This document shows positions 62,206 to 64,000 of a DNA stretch of 64,000 bases, piece after piece (within the stretch, counting starts at the first letter, position 1; every line of letters begins with the position of its first letter). Source of the DNA: Methanogenium cariaci JCM 10550 (GTDB taxonomy: Archaea > Halobacteriota > Methanomicrobia > Methanomicrobiales > Methanomicrobiaceae); NCBI RefSeq assembly GCF_001315945.1, contig NZ_BBBG01000001.1, positions 124,001 to 188,000 of the forward strand, written 5' to 3'. The notes beneath the pieces were generated by a model. That model was not told the origin of the DNA and searched no databases. It saw nothing but the letters and a program-made list of their open reading frames with translations. A program made the position numbers and the translations under genes.

Positions 62206-63705
62206 ATGGATTCCGCAATACAACTGAACCTGTCTGTAAAAGAATTCGAAACAATTGCAGAAAACTGCACCAAGCCCCTGATTATCCCCCTCTGTACCGC
62301 CCTGCCGGAAGCTCCGCTTCCCAGTAGCGAATATGGGTTTATCCTTGAGTCCCTCGATACGAAGCGACGGGATGCACGTTACTCGGTGATGGGGGGGATG
62401 GAGCCTGTGCTGACCATATCAATCGGGGAGACCCTCGGTCTGATCGGTGACGAACGGTATGTCGCCTGTGCACGCCGGGCACCCGTGGGCAAAACTCCGG
62501 TGGATACCATCCGGTCGGTGGTTGATGCCTTCACGGTATGTGCAGAGAACACTCCGGAATTTACCGGGTGCTTTGCCGGATATTTTTCCTACGACCTTGT
62601 CTACGCACTTTTTGATCAGCTGTCAGAGCACCGGAGAGGAGTGAACGAAACGCCTTTGGCCGAGTTTATGCTCACCCGTGAGAGTGTTGTCATTGATCAC
62701 GATGAGAACAGGAGCTACCTCTTCAGCTATCCGCTGATCACCGAAGATTCGATTCCTTCCGAGGAATACCGGAAGGCAGAACAACGCATCCGGGAACGGG
62801 TCTCCCGAATCTCCGTGCAGGAAAAATCCGCATTCCCGGATCATCCGTCCGTGAGGCCTGCCGCTGCACCGTCGTCTGCAAACCTTACGCAGGCAGTCTT
62901 TGAAGAGCGGGTAAGACAGGCGAGGGAATACGTCCACGCGGGGGAAATCCTCCAGACGGTCATCTCCTGGAGGATGAAGTGCGCCTACACCGCACCACCC
63001 ATTTCTCTGTATTCCGCCCTCAGGGAAGTGAATCCGAGCAATTATATGTACTTCCTTGACTTCGGGAAGCGGCAGGTCATCGGGTCCAGCCCGGAGATGC
63101 TGGTGCGAGTCGAGGGAAAAACGGTCACGACGGTCCCCCCCATCGCCGGCACCCGTCCGCGGGGTCGGAACGGCGAAGAGGACATCGAACTTGCCCGGGA
63201 TCTGCTCGCCGACAAAAAGGAGTGCGCCGAACATCTCATGCTTGTTGACCTTGCACGCAATGATCTGGGCAGGGTCTGTAAATATGGCTCGGTCGCCCCC
63301 CCGGAGACCTTCATGGACGTTGAGAAGTTCTCCCACGTGCAGCATATTGTCTCACGGGTGAGCGGCGAGCTCCGGGATGACTGCGACCGGTTTGATGCCT
63401 TTGTCTCCTGTTTTCCTGCAGGGACGGTCTCCGGTGCGCCGAAGATACGGGCAATGCAGGTCATCGATGAACTCGAAGATGAGAAGCGGGGGTATCTATG
63501 CCGGAGCGGCAGGCTACATCGGCTCAACGGGGACCTGAACCTTGCGATCGCCATCCGGACGGTCATCGTTGAAGATGGACAGGCTGCTGTGCAGACCGGG
63601 GCAGGCATCGTCGCCGATTCCGTGCCGGAGAAGGAGTACGCCGAGACCATGATGAAGGCCGGTGCCATGCTTGCAGCAATTCGGATGGCGGAGGAACGAT
63701 CATGA
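62206..63705 (+). CDS. trpE: Anthranilate synthase component I
   Basis: Makes anthranilate from chorismate; first step of tryptophan synthesis. About 490 residues. Motifs: FTGCFAGYFSYDLVY, GEILQTVISWRM, QVIGSSPEMLVRVEGKTV, IAGTRPRGRNGEED, LVDLARNDLGRV, VSCFPAGTVSGAPKIRAMQ and DLNLAIAIRTVI. Between about 63489 and 63530 the printed frame is locally wrong: YLCRSGRLHRLN replaces the expected IYAGAAGYIGST, which reads in the next frame, so two errors cancel. ATG 62206 is chosen for the GGTGATG site nine bases upstream. The stop overlaps the start of trpG (ATGA). Confidence 0.94.
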   Translation: MDSAIQLNLSVKEFETIAENCTKPLIIPLCTALPEAPLPSSEYGFILESLDTKRRDARYSVMGGMEPVLTISIGETLGLIGDERYVACARRAPVGKTPVDTIRSVVDAFTVCAENTPEFTGCFAGYFSYDLVYALFDQLSEHRRGVNETPLAEFMLTRESVVIDHDENRSYLFSYPLITEDSIPSEEYRKAEQRIRERVSRISVQEKSAFPDHPSVRPAAAPSSANLTQAVFEERVRQAREYVHAGEILQTVISWRMKCAYTAPPISLYSALREVNPSNYMYFLDFGKRQVIGSSPEMLVRVEGKTVTTVPPIAGTRPRGRNGEEDIELARDLLADKKECAEHLMLVDLARNDLGRVCKYGSVAPPETFMDVEKFSHVQHIVSRVSGELRDDCDRFDAFVSCFPAGTVSGAPKIRAMQVIDELEDEKRGYLCRSGRLHRLNGDLNLAIAIRTVIVEDGQAAVQTGAGIVADSVPEKEYAETMMKAGAMLAAIRMAEERS

Positions 63706-64000
63706 AGGTGCTCGTGATTGACTGCTACGACAGCTTCACCTACAACCTCTGCCAGATGATCGGCCGTCTGGGTGCAGAACCGGTGGTGGTGCACAATGAC
63801 GCATCGCCGGAAACCCTCCGTCTCCGGGATGTCGAGCGAGTCATCCTCTCCCCCCCCGGCCCCCCCGGCCGGCCTGAGGAATCCGGTCTCTGCCTGCACG
63901 CCCTCAACACCATTTCCCGGGACATCCCGACACTGGGTGTCTGTCTCGGGCATCAGGCGATCTGCCTGAACTTTGGAGGAGAGGTTATCCGGGCAGATCA
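63702..64000 (+). CDS. trpG: Anthranilate synthase component II, glutaminase (N-terminal part)
   Basis: Supplies ammonia to TrpE. About 98 residues lie inside the window. It starts MKVLVIDCYDSFTYNLCQMIG, then LSPGPGRPEESG (read through two distorted C runs), and the nucleophile elbow LGVCLGHQAI with the catalytic Cys. It overlaps trpE by four bases and runs off the right edge. The trpE-trpG order is usual in euryarchaea. Confidence 0.93.
   Translation, partial: MKVLVIDCYDSFTYNLCQMIGRLGAEPVVVHNDASPETLRLRDVERVILSPPGPPGRPEESGLCLHALNTISRDIPTLGVCLGHQAICLNFGGEVIRAD

Overview
The window is a stretch of methanogen chromosome, most likely from the Methanomicrobiales (Euryarchaeota). The evidence is an archaeal order dtdA-ftsZ-secE-spt5-L11-L1-L10-L12, an archaeal P1-type stalk protein, an F420H2-oxidase-type flavoprotein with rubredoxin and superoxide reductase, HypF, a CDP-alcohol phosphatidyltransferase of archaeal lipid synthesis, an archaeal GMP synthase PP-ATPase subunit, and surface proteins of the COG1361 type. 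No tRNA, rRNA, CRISPR array or intact transposon was seen. The read quality matters for every entry: runs of G or C are systematically distorted (mostly to 6-8 bases), and single-base indels occur elsewhere. Many essential genes (ftsZ, L1, L11, L10, guaA, pyrG, serS, ileS) therefore appear frameshifted. I joined such pieces into one gene wherever the protein family continued in another frame, and I read these breaks as sequence errors, not pseudogenes.

Layout. 1-6 kb: ileS (partial, minus), then D-aminoacyl-tRNA deacylase, FtsZ, SecE, Spt5 and the four-gene L11/L1/L10/P1 ribosomal operon. 6-9.3 kb: a membrane protein, a cupin, a thioredoxin-CcdA fusion and a stand-alone response regulator. 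9.3-15.7 kb: hypF (minus), two winged-helix-type regulators, a DEAD-box helicase and a deaminase. 15.9-17.7 kb: an oxygen and superoxide detoxification operon (rubredoxin, FprA, superoxide reductase). 17.8-24.5 kb: TrkH, a YqhA-like protein, a three-gene nitrogenase-like operon (NifH-, NifD- and NifK-like, overlapping), a voltage-gated-type K+ channel and a polyprenol-kinase-like protein. 24.7-30.2 kb: a MATE exporter, an HD dGTPase-like enzyme, a tandemly repeated small membrane-protein gene with a truncated third copy, a non-coding iteron-like element and an exported protein. 30.4-36.3 kb: a six-gene biosynthetic operon read leftward (pyrG, guaA, argD, hisC, adenylate-kinase-like, CDP-alcohol phosphatidyltransferase). 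36.5-43.5 kb: SPFH/NfeD, thioesterase, DJ-1, glycosyltransferase, an OB-HD phosphohydrolase and an RND exporter. 43.7-47.7 kb: two tandem COG1361 surface proteins, a MazG-like protein and a pilin-like protein. 48.0-57.1 kb: a type I restriction-modification island (hsdM, hsdS, an AlbA_2-domain ATP-binding protein, 108-bp tandem repeats, hsdR), bracketed by two paralogous pilin-like genes in direct orientation. 58-64 kb: cupin, serS, another small membrane protein, a lipoprotein serine hydrolase and trpE-trpG (cut by the window end).

The most interesting parts are the nitrogenase-like HDK trio, which keeps its cluster cysteines but has no NifI, NifE, NifN or NifB beside it, and two distant non-coding elements (about 28.8-29.2 kb and 48.0-48.4 kb). 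Those two elements share the exact spacing of a conserved block and three short repeats, while the repeat sequence itself differs between them (GTGCAAA versus G/ATGAAAA).
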